Assembly (NCBI RefSeq): GCF_002951615.1
Contig: NZ_CP019062.1
Span: 2,108,001 to 2,172,000, forward strand
Source of the DNA: Rahnella sikkimica
GTDB lineage: Bacteria > Pseudomonadota > Gammaproteobacteria > Enterobacterales > Enterobacteriaceae
DNA length: 64,000 nucleotides
Direction: 5' to 3'
Shown here one piece after another: positions 27,369 to 38,118 of the stretch. The notes beneath the pieces are model-generated. The model saw only the letters and a list, made by a program, of their open reading frames with translations, made no database searches and was not told the DNA's origin. Position 1 is the first letter of the stretch, and every line of letters begins with the position of its first letter. Made by a program: the position numbers and the translations under genes.

Positions 27369-27396
27369 AGTGTATAAAATGTTGAAAAAGATGCAA
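27369..27396 (-). promoter_or_regulatory. Putative acpP promoter
   Basis: On the minus strand TTGCAT (27396-27391) and TACACT (27374-27369) are 16 bp apart, about 46 bases upstream of the acpP ATG. The stretch from here to the ATG looks very similar to the E. coli acpP leader as I recall it. Confidence 0.6.
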
Positions 27397-27476
27397 CTAA
27401 ATCCAGGCTGGTCAAACCACGAATTTGCTCTATTTTGCGGTTTTTACCGCAAAAAACGCAAATAATTTCGTAATTT

Positions 27477-28211
27477 TTAAATCATATACATGCCGCCATT
27501 GACATGTAATGTTTCACCCGTGATGTAGCTGGCCTCGTCAGAGGCTAAAAAAGCAACGGCGCTGGCAATTTCTTTTGCATCGCCCAACCGGTTGGCTGGA
27601 ACTGATGACAAAATGCCTGCGCGTTGATCATCTGTCAACGCCCTTGTCATATCCGTCTCAATAAAGCCGGGAGCGACGACGTTGACAGTAATGCCACGTG
27701 AAGCGACCTCACGTGCCAAAGACTTACTAAAACCAATCAAGCCAGCTTTAGCCGCCGCGTAGTTCGCCTGCCCTGCGTTACCCATGGTGCCAACAACGGA
27801 ACCAATTGTAATAATCCGTCCACACCGTTTCTTCATCATAGCCCGCATGACAGCTTTTGACAGCCGAAACACAGAAGTCAGATTCGTATCCAGGATATCC
27901 TGCCACTCATCATCCTTCATTCGCATGAGAAGGTTATCACGGGTGATGCCGGCATTATTAACTAAAATATCAATTTCGCCAAATTCAGCGCGAATCGTCG
28001 CCAAAACTTGCTCAATAGATGCAGAATCAACCACATTGAGCATGATACCCTTGCCGTTTTCGCCTAAATATTCGCCGATCGCTTCAGCGCCTTTTTCGCT
28101 GGTCGCGGTGCCGATCACTTTTGCGCCGCCAGCAACCAGCTTTTCAGCGATTGCGCGACCAATACCACGGCTCGCACCCGTAACCAGTGCAATTTTGCCT
28201 TCGAAGCTCAT
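27477..28211 (-). CDS. fabG: 3-oxoacyl-ACP reductase
   Basis: This 244-aa short-chain dehydrogenase performs the NADPH-dependent first reduction of elongation. The cofactor motif is TGASRGIGRAIAE. The catalytic Ser is in TIGSVVGTMG and Tyr/Lys in NYAAAKAGL. The start was set at the ATG at 28211 because GAGG lies six bases before it; the ATG two codons earlier directly abuts GAGG. It follows fabD by 14 bp. Confidence 0.97.
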   Translation of the reverse strand: MSFEGKIALVTGASRGIGRAIAEKLVAGGAKVIGTATSEKGAEAIGEYLGENGKGIMLNVVDSASIEQVLATIRAEFGEIDILVNNAGITRDNLLMRMKDDEWQDILDTNLTSVFRLSKAVMRAMMKKRCGRIITIGSVVGTMGNAGQANYAAAKAGLIGFSKSLAREVASRGITVNVVAPGFIETDMTRALTDDQRAGILSSVPANRLGDAKEIASAVAFLASDEASYITGETLHVNGGMYMI

Positions 28212-28225
28212 ACTCATCCTCTTAA

Positions 28226-29155
28226 TTACTGCTCAAGTGCCGCAGTCAGGCTCGCTGTATCGTTCACAGCGGCCGCCGTCAGGGTGTCTACAATGCGTTT
28301 AGTCAGACCGGTGAGAACTTTACCTGGCCCCACTTCCAATAGCTGCTCTACGCCCTGTTCTGCCATGAATTCGACAGATTCAGTCCAGCGAACCGGGCTG
28401 TATAACTGACGAACCAGCGCACTGCGGATAGCTTCCGCAGACGTTTCAACTTTGACGTCTACGTTGTTTACGACAGGATATCGTGGCGCACTGAAGGTCA
28501 CATTTTCCAACGCAACGGCCAGTTTATCGGCAGCAGGCTTCATTAATGCACAGTGTGACGGCACGCTGACAGGCAATGGCAGAGCACGTTTTGCACCCGC
28601 GGCTTTACAAGCAGCACCGGCACGCTCAACGGCTTCTTTGTTACCTGCGATAACAACCTGACCCGGTGAGTTAAAATTCACCGGTGAAACTACCTGGCCT
28701 TGCGCAGATTCTTCACACGCTTTAGCGATAGCATCATTGTCCAGGCCGATAATGGCGTACATTGCACCAGTGCCAGCAGGCACGGCTTCCTGCATGAGTT
28801 TGCCGCGCAATTCAACCAGGGAAATAGCCTGTTTGAAATCCAGCACACCCGCGCAAACCAGCGCAGAGTACTCGCCCAGGCTGTGACCTGCCATCAGAAC
28901 AGGCTGAGTACCATTCTGCTGCTGCCAGACGCGCCAGATAGCAACGGACGCGGCCAGTAAAGCAGGTTGCGTCTGCCAGGTTTTATTCAATTCTTCAGCC
29001 GGCCCCTGCTGCACCAACTGCCATAAATCATACCCCAGCGCCGAAGAAGCTTCGGCAAATGTCTCTTCAACGATCGGGTACACTGCGGCTAAATCAGCCA
29101 GCATACCGAGCGTCTGAGAACCCTGACCAGGGAAAACAACTGCTATCTTTGTCAT
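28226..29155 (-). CDS. fabD: Malonyl-CoA:ACP transacylase
   Basis: This 309-aa enzyme loads malonyl groups on ACP. The oxyanion and entry motif is FPGQGSQ, the nucleophile Ser is in GHSLGEYSAL (near 92) and the catalytic His in PSHCALM (near 201). It lies in the fabH-fabD-fabG series, 18 bp after fabH. Confidence 0.97.
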   Translation of the reverse strand: MTKIAVVFPGQGSQTLGMLADLAAVYPIVEETFAEASSALGYDLWQLVQQGPAEELNKTWQTQPALLAASVAIWRVWQQQNGTQPVLMAGHSLGEYSALVCAGVLDFKQAISLVELRGKLMQEAVPAGTGAMYAIIGLDNDAIAKACEESAQGQVVSPVNFNSPGQVVIAGNKEAVERAGAACKAAGAKRALPLPVSVPSHCALMKPAADKLAVALENVTFSAPRYPVVNNVDVKVETSAEAIRSALVRQLYSPVRWTESVEFMAEQGVEQLLEVGPGKVLTGLTKRIVDTLTAAAVNDTASLTAALEQ

Positions 29156-29173
29156 TTTTATCTTCCTGTTAAA

Positions 29174-30127
29174 TCAGAAACGTACCAGCGCCGAGCCCCA
29201 GGTAAAGCCACCGCCAAATGCTTCGAGCAGCACTAACTGCCCGCGCTGAATTCTGCCATCACGCACCGCTTCGTCAAGCGCAGCAGGCACGGAAGCCGCT
29301 GACGTATTACCGTGACGATCGAGAGTGACAACGACTTTATCCATCCCCATACCCAGCTTTTTCGCTGTTGCACTGATGATGCGCAGGTTCGCCTGATGCG
29401 GAACCAGCCAGTCGAGTTCGGAACGGTCGAGATTATTTGCCGTCAGGGTTTCATCGACAATGTGCGCCAGCTCAGTCACGGCCACTTTGAAGACTTCATT
29501 ACCCGCCATGGTGACGTAAGCCGGTTTCTCAGGCTCAGACTGGCTTGGATAAGCCAACGTCAGCAGGTTGCCGTAATGACCATCTGCATGCATGTGCGTG
29601 GAAATAATGCCCTGCTCTTCGGATGCACCCAGTAATACTGCGCCAGCACCATCGCCAAAGAGGATCACCGTACCGCGATCTTCAGGATCGAGTTTACGGG
29701 ACAACACGTCAGAGCCGATCACCAGCGCATATTTCACGGCACCGTTTTTAATGTACTGATCGGCAACGCTCAGCGCGTAAGTAAAACCTGCGCAAGCGGC
29801 GGCCAAATCGAAAGCTGCAGAATCCTTGATGCCCAGCATGTTCTGCACCTGGCAGGCTGAACTCGGGAATGCATGTGAAGATGAGGTTGTTGCAACAATG
29901 ATCAGACCCACGTCGCTCGCGCTGACGCCGGCCATTTCGAGTGCTTTTTCTGCTGCGTGCAGGCCCATTGTGGCCACAGTCTCATCCGGTGCAGCGATAC
30001 GGCGTTCACGAATACCAGTGCGAGTGACAATCCACTCGTCGGAGGTATCCACCATTTTTTCTAAGTCGGCATTAGACCGAACTTGCACGGGCAAATAGCT
30101 CCCCGTACCGAGAATCTTTGTATACAT
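29174..30127 (-). CDS. fabH: 3-oxoacyl-ACP synthase III (KASIII)
   Basis: This 317-aa enzyme starts fatty-acid synthesis by condensing acetyl-CoA with malonyl-ACP. The Cys-His-Asn triad is visible: [11 protein letters not shown] (Cys near 112), VPHQANLRI (His near 244) and [10 protein letters not shown] (Asn near 274). It begins 6 bp after plsX. Confidence 0.97.
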   Translation of the reverse strand: MYTKILGTGSYLPVQVRSNADLEKMVDTSDEWIVTRTGIRERRIAAPDETVATMGLHAAEKALEMAGVSASDVGLIIVATTSSSHAFPSSACQVQNMLGIKDSAAFDLAAACAGFTYALSVADQYIKNGAVKYALVIGSDVLSRKLDPEDRGTVILFGDGAGAVLLGASEEQGIISTHMHADGHYGNLLTLAYPSQSEPEKPAYVTMAGNEVFKVAVTELAHIVDETLTANNLDRSELDWLVPHQANLRIISATAKKLGMGMDKVVVTLDRHGNTSAASVPAALDEAVRDGRIQRGQLVLLEAFGGGFTWGSALVRF

Positions 30128-30133
30128 GTACGA

Positions 30134-31168
30134 TCAGTCACTCTTGGGTAATACAGCTTTAAGGCGCGCGGCGATCCGCTGAGGGACCTGCCGCTGCACC
30201 GCCTGCACAGCCTGTTCGATAGCAACAGCAAACGCACGCTGGTTTGCTCCGCCGTGGCTTTTAATAACGATGCCCCGTAATCCTAACAAACATGCGCCAT
30301 TATACTGGTCGGGGTTGAGATGGCTAAAACGCTTTAGCAATTTTTTCTGTACGATCCGACCTAACCATTTCAACCACCAGGCCTTCTTGCCACCCTCTCC
30401 GGAGGATTTTAACAGTGACAAAAACATCCTTATTACACCTTCCATGGTCTTGAGCGTAACGTTACCCACAAAGCCGTCACACACCATCACGTCAGTCTTA
30501 CCGGTCAGAAGGTCATTGCCTTCAAGATAGCCGATATAGTTGATTAGTGCGGTATTTTTTAAAATGGCAGCGGCTTCGCGGATGTTATTTAGCCCTTTGC
30601 TTTCCTCTTCACCGATATTCAGCAAGGCAACACGGGGGTGAGTAATACCCACCACCTGTTCGGCCATCACTGCACCCATAACGGCAAACTGAACCAGCAT
30701 CGTGCTGTCACACTCAACATTGGCCCCCAGATCCAGCACCACGGTTTTACTGCGCTGCTGATTGGGCAATACGCTCATCAGCGCCGGGCGCTCAATGCCA
30801 TCCAGAGGCTTTACAACAAGTTTTGCTAATCCCATCAGCGCGCCAGTATTCCCGGCACTGACGCACGCCTGCGCGTCACCACTTTTGATCAGTTCCAACG
30901 CCACACGCATTGAGCTTCCTTTACTGGCCCGTATAGCTTGCGACGCGCGAAGATCACTGGCTATAACAGATTCAGCAGGAATTATCCGAATTCGTTCTAT
31001 TAAAGAAGGATCGGCTTTGGCTAAGAAAGGTGTGATTGCGTCGGGATCACCGACCAGAAGAAGGTCTAATTCAGAATTAGAAATCAGTGCCTGCAATGAA
31101 GCAGGCACTGTGACGGAAGGACCGAAATCCCCGCCCATTACATCTAACGCGACGGTTAGACGAGTCAA
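30134..31168 (-). CDS. plsX: PlsX, phosphate acyltransferase
   Basis: This 344-aa protein converts acyl-ACP to acyl-phosphate for phospholipid synthesis. Family stretches are [31 protein letters not shown] and [16 protein letters not shown]. The start is the TTG at 31168 (aligned with MTRLT in E. coli), with AAGG upstream; the frame extends to 31213 but that part is not conserved. It is slightly shorter at the C-terminus than E. coli PlsX. It follows rpmF by 48 bp. Confidence 0.95.
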   Translation of the reverse strand: MTRLTVALDVMGGDFGPSVTVPASLQALISNSELDLLLVGDPDAITPFLAKADPSLIERIRIIPAESVIASDLRASQAIRASKGSSMRVALELIKSGDAQACVSAGNTGALMGLAKLVVKPLDGIERPALMSVLPNQQRSKTVVLDLGANVECDSTMLVQFAVMGAVMAEQVVGITHPRVALLNIGEEESKGLNNIREAAAILKNTALINYIGYLEGNDLLTGKTDVMVCDGFVGNVTLKTMEGVIRMFLSLLKSSGEGGKKAWWLKWLGRIVQKKLLKRFSHLNPDQYNGACLLGLRGIVIKSHGGANQRAFAVAIEQAVQAVQRQVPQRIAARLKAVLPKSD

Positions 31169-31216
31169 GGTATCGCCTTGCCAGCACTTATCACGTGAAT
31201 AAGTTGCAGGCAACTA

Positions 31217-31396
<180 letters not shown>

Positions 31397-31921
31397 TTAA
31401 GTACTTTTCTTTAAACTCGCTAATACGGCAAATGGATTTGGTTTCTCCGCCTCTGCAGGCAGTTTACCAAACACCATGTCCGTGTCGGACACTTCACAGT
31501 GTTCAGATTCATGTACCGGAACGACAGGCAGAGAAAGAATAATTTCATCTTCAATCATTGCCAGCAAATCAACTTCGCCAAAATCATCGACTTCGATCGG
31601 CTCGTACGCTTCCGGTAATGCCTCAGCCTGCTCATCGTTATGGACAGGACTAAAACAATACGTTGTGTGAACCTGATGTTCAAACGTCTTACCGCATCTC
31701 TGGCATTCCAGAGTGACAGCAACATCGGAGTGGCCGGTAATCACAGCCAGGCGCTGATTGTCGATATCAAACGACAAAGAAGTTTGTATGTCAGAATCCA
31801 CACTAACCACTGATTGGGAAACCCGCGTCACCTGTTCTGCAGTGTAGACACCTGTATAGTCTAAACGCTTCTGGGCTGTGCGGACCGCATCAACGGTCAG
31901 GGGTAATTTTACTTTTTGCAT
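31397..31921 (-). CDS. yceD: YceD, DUF177 protein (23S rRNA accumulation)
   Basis: This 174-aa protein matches E. coli YceD. The conserved CQRC pair ([11 protein letters not shown]) and the acidic [14 protein letters not shown] segment are the DUF177 hallmarks. It is known to affect 23S rRNA levels in E. coli and plants. It is first in the leftward yceD-rpmF-plsX-fab operon and divergent from yceF. Confidence 0.93.
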   Translation of the reverse strand: MQKVKLPLTVDAVRTAQKRLDYTGVYTAEQVTRVSQSVVSVDSDIQTSLSFDIDNQRLAVITGHSDVAVTLECQRCGKTFEHQVHTTYCFSPVHNDEQAEALPEAYEPIEVDDFGEVDLLAMIEDEIILSLPVVPVHESEHCEVSDTDMVFGKLPAEAEKPNPFAVLASLKKST

Positions 31922-32063
31922 AGGGCGCGCATATTAACTTTGTAACGACATAGAGTCAAAGAAAAAGGCCTCAAAACCGCACCTTTCACCAATATTCGCT
32001 TCCACAGCGGCCGACAGTTTAAAATGTGCGATTCAATAACGCTACGCTTTGTGAAAAAAAATT
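31922..32063. promoter_or_regulatory. Divergent yceD / yceF promoter region
   Basis: These 142 bp separate two divergent genes and must contain the promoter of the large yceD-to-fab operon. In E. coli the small RNA SraB is reported from this gap; no clear RNA structure could be recognised here, so none is called. Confidence 0.45.
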
Positions 32064-32657
32064 ATGCAGACATCCACGAAAAAAATACTTTTGGCCTCTA
32101 CTTCGGCCTACAGGAAAGCCCTGCTGGCTAAGACAGGCCTCGCATTTACATGCGCATCGCCAAACATTGATGAAACACCGGTTGCGGGTGAAACACCTGA
32201 TGAACTGGTTAAACGGCTGGCGCATTCCAAAGCGTCTGTACTGGCCGCAGAGTATCCGGCGCATCTGATTATTGGTTCTGACCAGGTCTGCGTCATCGAC
32301 GGGCATATTACCGGCAAGCCTCATAACTTCGAAAATGCCTTCCGCCAGTTACGCGCCGCCAGCGGCAAGACTGTCACGTTTTATACCGGCCTGAGCCTCT
32401 ACGACAGCCAGAAACGACAAGCACAAACTCTTTGCGAAACCTTCGATGTCGTCTTCCGGGAATTAACAGATGCGGAAATTGCTGGTTACTTGCAGCGCGA
32501 AGAGCCTTACGACTGCGCCGGAAGTTTTAAATCTGAGGGATTGGGCATCACACTGTTTGAAAACCTCTCAGGGCGCGACCCGAATACGTTGATAGGATTA
32601 CCGCTCATTGCCTTGCTGAATTTGCTGCGCGCGCACGGCGTAAATCCGCTGTTGTAA
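32064..32657 (+). CDS. yceF: YceF, Maf-family 7-methyl-GTP pyrophosphatase
   Basis: This 197-aa Maf/Ham1-type nucleotide pyrophosphatase hydrolyses m7GTP in E. coli. Motifs are [14 protein letters not shown] at the N-terminus, the catalytic region IIGSDQVCV and the [12 protein letters not shown] loop. The ribosome binding site is weak and A-rich. It is divergent from yceD and convergent with rluC. Confidence 0.94.
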   Translation: MQTSTKKILLASTSAYRKALLAKTGLAFTCASPNIDETPVAGETPDELVKRLAHSKASVLAAEYPAHLIIGSDQVCVIDGHITGKPHNFENAFRQLRAASGKTVTFYTGLSLYDSQKRQAQTLCETFDVVFRELTDAEIAGYLQREEPYDCAGSFKSEGLGITLFENLSGRDPNTLIGLPLIALLNLLRAHGVNPLL

Positions 32658-32715
32658 ATCAATAAGAATGAAAAAGGCGCAGCCGGTGCGCCTATTATTA
32701 TGACGGGCAGAAATT

Positions 32716-33684
32716 TTACCGTGAAGTGTTTTTACTGCTACTGCGCAGAATTTTCAAACAGTTGCGCAGTTTAGCGTCCATCGGCGCTTCGATGCGCATC
32801 GTTTCACCCGTGTTCGGATGTTCGAATCGCAGAGCAGCAGCGTGTAGGAACAAACGATTCAAACCCGTGCCAGACAGTTTTGAGTCAAAATCGCGCTCAC
32901 CATAACGATCATCAAAAGCAATCGGATGGCCCGCATGTAAGGCATGAACACGGATCTGGTGCGTTCTGCCGGTGACCGGGCTGGCCTTCACCAGTGTCGC
33001 GAACTCATAACGCTCTTCAATTTTGAAGCGTGTTTCAGAAGGTTTACCTTCTGCATTAACCCGGACAACACGCTCGCCACTTTGCAAAATGTTTTTCAGT
33101 AAAGGCGCCTGCACTACTTTGCAATGTGACGGCCATTCGCCGCGCACCAATGCCAGATAATCTTTCTGCATGCTCTTCACACGCAGTTGTTCGTGCAAAG
33201 AACGCAACGCTGAACGTTTCTTGGCGACGAGCAACACGCCTGACGTATCACGGTCCAGACGATGCACTAATTCCAGAAAACGCGCTTCCGGACGAAGTGC
33301 ACGTAATCCTTCGATTACGCCAAAACTCAGTCCGCTTCCGCCATGAACAGCGGTGCCAGATGGCTTATTCAGAATTAATAAGTAATCGTCTTCATACAAT
33401 ATGCAGTCGGTCAGTGCGGCAACTTTATCCAGTTTGGCAGAAACCGGCGCTTCGTCCCTTTCGGCTACGCGAACAGGCGGTACACGCACTACGTCGCCAG
33501 CCAATAACTTATACTCTGGCTTAATTCTTTTCTTATTAACCCGGACTTCGCCCTTACGCACGATGCGATAGATCATGCTCTTCGGCACGCCTTTGAGGAT
33601 TTTGAGTAGGAAGTTGTCGATGCGCTGACCGGCTTCATCTTCAGAAATGGGGATTAATTGTACAGTTGGGTTCTCAGTTTTCAT
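32716..33684 (-). CDS. rluC: RluC, 23S rRNA pseudouridine synthase (955/2504/2580)
   Basis: This 322-aa enzyme has an N-terminal S4 domain (about 20-80, including [19 protein letters not shown]) and the RluA-type catalytic domain with the Asp of [15 protein letters not shown] (near 144). The start at 33684 ([11 protein letters not shown]) aligns with E. coli; the frame extends upstream to 33804 without conservation. It is divergent from rne, a conserved pair. Confidence 0.96.
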   Translation of the reverse strand: MKTENPTVQLIPISEDEAGQRIDNFLLKILKGVPKSMIYRIVRKGEVRVNKKRIKPEYKLLAGDVVRVPPVRVAERDEAPVSAKLDKVAALTDCILYEDDYLLILNKPSGTAVHGGSGLSFGVIEGLRALRPEARFLELVHRLDRDTSGVLLVAKKRSALRSLHEQLRVKSMQKDYLALVRGEWPSHCKVVQAPLLKNILQSGERVVRVNAEGKPSETRFKIEERYEFATLVKASPVTGRTHQIRVHALHAGHPIAFDDRYGERDFDSKLSGTGLNRLFLHAAALRFEHPNTGETMRIEAPMDAKLRNCLKILRSSSKNTSR

Positions 33685-33959
33685 GGCTCGCGATTCTAAA
33701 TATCCGGCACGGTTCGCGCCACTGATTTTTATGTGCTTAACTTTTACTTTACCAGTAACTGCCGAGGAAAACCTTTCTGCTTCACCTGTTTTTAATGAAT
33801 ACAAAAGTTAAGACAATGCGGCACATATCTCATTGAGGTAAATATCTTACCCGCATGGGAAAAGTCATCTTGCTATCAGAGTGCCTGCAATGGAATAATG
33901 AAGTCACTTTCGGCGTTGTTTCTCTTAAGTTAGGGAAAACGCAGGAATTATAGATTTGC
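33685..33959. other. rluC-rne intergenic region, promoter part
   Basis: This non-coding stretch between divergent rluC and rne must hold promoters for both. It is A+T-rich around 33945-33956 (AATTATAGAT), a plausible -10 zone for rne. No gene was seen. Confidence 0.45.
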
Positions 33960-34284
33960 CTGATCGCACAAAAACGCAGCAATGGCGTAAGACGTAATGT
34001 GAAATCAAGCAATTAGCGGGCTGCGGGTTGCAGCTTGGCCGGCAAACGGAATGAGATCTGTTAACGTAAATTCAGAAGCTATTCCCCTAATAAAAGTGCT
34101 GCTTTCACAACGCTGGTGTCTTTAATACAGCAAAAGCAGACTTACCGAAATAATGCGCCCCTATGCAAGCGACAGCCGTGAGGTTGACGATTTGCGAGAA
34201 GACTCGGGGCCAACGGTTTATCCGGTCATGAGGTCATTTTGCCCGCAGCTCTGTCAATAATGGAATAATAATGAGTAAGTTAAG
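33960..34284 (+). promoter_or_regulatory. rne 5' leader (autoregulatory RNA, rne5 type)
   Basis: The long leader of about 325 nt keeps blocks that I recall from the E. coli rne 5' UTR. They are GCAATGGCGTAAGACGTA (about 33979-33996), TTAGCGGGCTGCGGGTTGCAG (from about 34013), CCGTGAGGTTG (about 34176), TTTGCCCGCAGCT (about 34239-34251) and ATGAGTAAGTTA next to the start. In E. coli RNase E cleaves this leader to control its own mRNA. The 5' boundary is approximate. Confidence 0.75.
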
Positions 34285-37200
34285 ATGAAAAGAATGTTGA
34301 TCAACGCGACTCAGCAAGAAGAGTTGCGCGTTGCCTTGGTAGATGGACAGCGACTGTATGATTTGGATATTGAAAGTCCGGGCCATGAGCAGAAAAAAGC
34401 AAACATTTACAAAGGTAAAATCACCCGCATTGAACCAAGTCTGGAAGCGGCATTCGTAGATTACGGTGCGGAAAGGCATGGTTTCCTCCCTCTGAAAGAA
34501 ATTTCCCGCGAATATTTCCCTAGTAACTATTCCTCTCATGGCCGCCCGAACATCAAAGATGTGTTGCGCGAAGGCCAGGAAGTAATCGTTCAGGTTGATA
34601 AAGAAGAGCGTGGAAATAAAGGCGCAGCGCTGACGACGTTTATCAGCCTGGCCGGTAGTTATCTGGTTCTGATGCCAAACAATCCACGTGCAGGGGGAAT
34701 TTCCCGCCGTATTGAAGGCGATGACCGTACAGAACTGAAAGAAGCACTGTCTTCGCTGCAATTGCCTGATGGCATGGGTCTGATTGTTCGTACCGCTGGC
34801 GTCGGCAAATCTGCTGAAGCTCTGCAGTGGGACCTGACTTTCCGCCTGAAGCATTGGGATGCCATCAAAAAAGCCGCTGAAGGCCGCCCTGCACCTTTCC
34901 TGATCCATCAGGAAAGTAATGTTATCGTCCGCGCATTCCGTGACTATCTGCGCCCGGACATCGGCGAAATCCTCATCGATAACCCGAAAGTTCTTGAACT
35001 GGCAAAAGAGCACATCGCTGCACTTGGCCGTCCTGATTTCAGCAGCAAAATTAAGCCTTACGTCGGTGAAATTCCGCTGTTCAGCCATTATCAGATTGAA
35101 TCTCAGATTGAATCCGCTTTCCAGCGTGAAGTGCGTCTGCCTTCCGGTGGCTCGATTGTTATCGACAGCACAGAAGCCCTGACAGCTATCGACATCAACT
35201 CCGCACGCGCAACACGCGGTGGCGATATCGAAGAAACCGCATTCAATACCAACCTGGAAGCGGCAGATGAAATTGCCCGCCAGTTACGCCTGCGTGACCT
35301 CGGCGGTTTGATTGTTATCGACTTCATCGATATGACACCAGTTCGCCACCAGCGTGAAGTGGAAAACCGTCTGCGTGATGCCGTTCGTCAGGACCGTGCA
35401 CGTATTCAAATCGGCCGCATTTCTCGTTTTGGTTTGCTTGAAATGTCCCGTCAGCGCCTCAGTCCGTCATTGGGTGAATCAACGCACCACATCTGTCCGC
35501 GTTGTGCAGGTACAGGTACGGTTCGTGATAACGAATCCCTTTCGCTGTCGATTCTGCGTCTGATTGAAGAAGAAGCGCTGAAAGAAAATACCAAAGAAGT
35601 TCATGCGATCGTTCCGGTCCCTATTGCTTCTTACCTGCTGAACGAAAAACGTGAATCGGTGAATGCCATCGAAAAACGTCAGGGCGGCGTGCGTGCAGTG
35701 ATCGTACCAAACGATCAGATGCAAACCCCGCATTACCACGTTCTGCGCGTTCGCAAAGGCGAAGAAATCTCTGCACTGAGCTATCTGTTGCCGCAAATTC
35801 ACGAAGCAGAAATGCTGCAACCTTCTGAAGAGTTGCCCACTGAGCGTCGTCGCCCTGAGCAACCTGCTCTGGCAGCGTTTGCCCTGCAAAGTGAAGCGCC
35901 ACCGTCCAGCTTTGAGCAAGAAACTGCTGTTGAAGAACCGGCTAAACCCCGTACTGCAACAGTGAATGCTCCGGCTGCGCCAGTGGCTGAAAAATCTGGT
36001 TTTGTTAGCCGTCTGCTGAGCGGGCTGAAAAGCTTGTTTGCACCAGAGCCGCAGCAGGAAATTAAACCTGTTGAAGCGCCGAAGGAAACTGAAGCTACTG
36101 AAACAGAAAATCGTCGCGGCAACGAACGCCGTAACCAGCGTCGTCAGGGCGGACGTCGTGATCGCAATGGGGAACGTGGCGAGCGTACTGACCGTGGCAA
36201 TCGTGGCGAAGGTCGTGAGAACAATCGTGATAATCGCGGTGAAAGCCGTGACAACCGCGAAAATAATCGCGAGCAGCGTGATGATCAACGCCGCAACCGC
36301 CGCCCCCAGGAACCGGTTGTTAATGAAGTCCCTAGCGAAGATGTTGAAACTGCACCACGTGAAGAGCAGCAGCAACCTCGTCGTGAGCGTTCACGCCGTC
36401 GTTCAGAAGATAAGCGCAAAACACAGACTGAAGAGAAAATTCAGGATGCTGTTGTTGAAGAGCAAATCGCCGCGCCAGTCCCTGAAGAAACGGATCAGGA
36501 AGATCGTCAGCCCGCTCAGCGTCGCCAGCGTCGTCAGCTCACGCAGAAAGTTCGCTTCGAATCAGAAGAAGTCGATCACGAAGCTGAAGCTGCTGCACAG
36601 TTGCTGATCACCGGTACTCGTCCTGCGGCTCCGGCAGTGGTTGAACAGGCACCTGTTGAAACTGAAACGTTGAATGCAGCGGAAGGTGACGAGAATTCGA
36701 ACGACAACAACCGCGAAAACGGTATGCCGCGTCGCTCACGTCGTTCTCCACGCCATCTGCGCGTAAGCGGTCAGCGTCGTCGCCGTTACCGTGATGAGCG
36801 TTACCCGACTCAGTCGCCAATGCCTCTGTCCGGTGCATTTGTTTCTCCGGAAATGGCGTCAGGTAAAGTCTGGATCACTTATCCGGTAGCTCAGGCTACT
36901 GAACAGCAATTTGCAGAAACTGAAGCACCGGAAGTTCTGACACAACAAGTTGAAATCGCTCAGGCCAATACGCCGGAACTGAACGAAACAGCTGACGTTG
37001 AAGCAGTACCTGTTGTAGAAACAGTTCAGCAGGACGCGTCAGCAGCTGAAGAAGACGTTGTGCCGGAAATTGCACAACCTGTTGCTGAAGAGCCTGTTCT
37101 GGTTGAACCTGAAACTGCAGAGCCAGTTGAAGAGACACCGCGTGTTGAAGTTGCACCGCAAGCACAGGCACCTGTTGTCGCTGAACCTGAAGTTCAGGCA

Positions 37201-37521
37201 CCGGTTGCAGCAGAACCAGAAATCAACGTTGAGCCTGTTGCTCCGGTACAACATGTTGCAGAAACCGCACCAGAGGTTAAAGCCCCTGTCCATGCTGAAC
37301 CTGTTGTCTCTGAAGCTGTTGTTGCTGAACCGCGCTTTAAGCATCATGCCACTGCACCGATGACCAAAGCGCCAGCACCTCAGTATGTTCAGGAGCAAGC
37401 CCGCCAAAGCGACTGGGTTCGTCCTGAATTCGGCTTCGATGGCAAAGGTTCTGCCGGTGGTCATGCAGCAGTAAGCACTGCGACTGCGCCAGCAACCAAA
37501 CCCGACATGCCTTCTGAGTAA
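34285..37521 (+). CDS. rne: Ribonuclease E
   Basis: This 1078-aa endonuclease is the scaffold of the RNA degradosome. The S1 domain spans about 37-120. The DNase-I-like catalytic domain has Asp in [13 protein letters not shown] and IVIDFIDM (positions near 303 and 346). The zinc link is CPRCAGTG (near 404-407). The non-catalytic half contains an amphipathic membrane helix ([14 protein letters not shown], about 572-585), Arg-rich RNA-binding segments and long Pro/Glu/Val-rich stretches. The C-terminal tail ([18 protein letters not shown]) is the PNPase-binding type. It is slightly longer than E. coli (1061 aa), owing to linker repeats. Confidence 0.98.
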   Translation: MKRMLINATQQEELRVALVDGQRLYDLDIESPGHEQKKANIYKGKITRIEPSLEAAFVDYGAERHGFLPLKEISREYFPSNYSSHGRPNIKDVLREGQEVIVQVDKEERGNKGAALTTFISLAGSYLVLMPNNPRAGGISRRIEGDDRTELKEALSSLQLPDGMGLIVRTAGVGKSAEALQWDLTFRLKHWDAIKKAAEGRPAPFLIHQESNVIVRAFRDYLRPDIGEILIDNPKVLELAKEHIAALGRPDFSSKIKPYVGEIPLFSHYQIESQIESAFQREVRLPSGGSIVIDSTEALTAIDINSARATRGGDIEETAFNTNLEAADEIARQLRLRDLGGLIVIDFIDMTPVRHQREVENRLRDAVRQDRARIQIGRISRFGLLEMSRQRLSPSLGESTHHICPRCAGTGTVRDNESLSLSILRLIEEEALKENTKEVHAIVPVPIASYLLNEKRESVNAIEKRQGGVRAVIVPNDQMQTPHYHVLRVRKGEEISALSYLLPQIHEAEMLQPSEELPTERRRPEQPALAAFALQSEAPPSSFEQETAVEEPAKPRTATVNAPAAPVAEKSGFVSRLLSGLKSLFAPEPQQEIKPVEAPKETEATETENRRGNERRNQRRQGGRRDRNGERGERTDRGNRGEGRENNRDNRGESRDNRENNREQRDDQRRNRRPQEPVVNEVPSEDVETAPREEQQQPRRERSRRRSEDKRKTQTEEKIQDAVVEEQIAAPVPEETDQEDRQPAQRRQRRQLTQKVRFESEEVDHEAEAAAQLLITGTRPAAPAVVEQAPVETETLNAAEGDENSNDNNRENGMPRRSRRSPRHLRVSGQRRRRYRDERYPTQSPMPLSGAFVSPEMASGKVWITYPVAQATEQQFAETEAPEVLTQQVEIAQANTPELNETADVEAVPVVETVQQDASAAEEDVVPEIAQPVAEEPVLVEPETAEPVEETPRVEVAPQAQAPVVAEPEVQAPVAAEPEINVEPVAPVQHVAETAPEVKAPVHAEPVVSEAVVAEPRFKHHATAPMTKAPAPQYVQEQARQSDWVRPEFGFDGKGSAGGHAAVSTATAPATKPDMPSE

Positions 37522-37542
37522 TGCGTTGAATATGCTCTAAAC

Positions 37543-37570
37543 AAAAAACCCGCCTCGGCGGGTTTTTTAT
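37543..37570 (+). terminator. Terminator of rne
   Basis: CCCGCC-TC-GGCGGG (37549-37562) is flanked by six A and followed by six T, 21 bp past the rne stop. The A run also gives it terminator form on the minus strand, for the convergent gene. Confidence 0.93.
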
Positions 37571-37605
37571 TATATCGATGTACTGATTGGCTTATTACGC
37601 CGCTC

Positions 37606-37893
37606 TCAGGCCAGGGTTTTCAGGCGGCGGATAGTGAGCTCGTCCAGCTTACCTTCAAGACTTTGGGCGAAGTGCTGGAAGTGTTCCGTTTTGTTGTGTT
37701 GTTTCAGCGCTTCCTCGGAAGCCCAACGCTCGTAGAACACAAACGTTCCTTCCTTATCAAGATCCCCGTGCAGTTCATACTGCAGGCACCCGACTTCCTG
37801 TCGGCTAGGTTCAATAACGTCAAGCAAGGCTTCTGTTACCTGTTTTTTAAACTCTGGTTTAGCAACAATTGTGGCAACAACTCTGATTTCCAT
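37606..37893 (-). CDS. Antibiotic biosynthesis monooxygenase (ABM) domain protein, YgiN-like
   Basis: This 95-aa single-domain protein (dimeric alpha+beta barrel) resembles YgiN-type quinol monooxygenases. Visible stretches are EPSRQEVGCLQYELH and FVFYERWASEEALKQHN, typical of the family. The start at 37893 has CAGGAG upstream; the frame is open to 37965 but non-conserved. It stands alone between rne and pyrC, where E. coli has the flagellar-to-grxB block. The substrate is unknown. Confidence 0.85.
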   Translation of the reverse strand: MEIRVVATIVAKPEFKKQVTEALLDVIEPSRQEVGCLQYELHGDLDKEGTFVFYERWASEEALKQHNKTEHFQHFAQSLEGKLDELTIRRLKTLA

Positions 37894-38118
37894 ACTGGTT
37901 CTCCTGTTGTTTTTTGTCTGGCTTTCACTGTACCTGAAAGCACTTTGGCTAAAATCTACGCCCACTATGAACCTTTCGATACATTGATTTCAATGCGAAC
38001 TTTGATTTAACAGATGCAACACAACGGTTTTACGCTTATTCTTGTTCCCCGCCGTTAATGCTCCCATTACCGCACCTGATCCCCAACATCTTGTCTCTCA
38101 ATGCCGGAGTTTTGCCTG

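Noticed and set aside
27433..27455. TTTTGCGGT/ACCGCAAAA hairpin between fabG and acpP as a terminator
   Set aside because: It has no T run after the stem on the minus strand; it may be a processing or attenuating structure but is not supported as a terminator.
31922..32063. SraB small RNA in the yceD-yceF gap
   Set aside because: An sRNA is reported at this place in E. coli, but no recognisable promoter-terminator unit or conserved stem was seen here.
35479..36375. 298-aa open frame antisense to rne
   Set aside because: It is a shadow of conserved RNase E coding sequence, and its composition mirrors the sense strand.
38010..38045. PurR box before pyrC
   Set aside because: The best candidate (ACAACGGTTTTACG) needs an insertion to fit the consensus; it is too weak to call.
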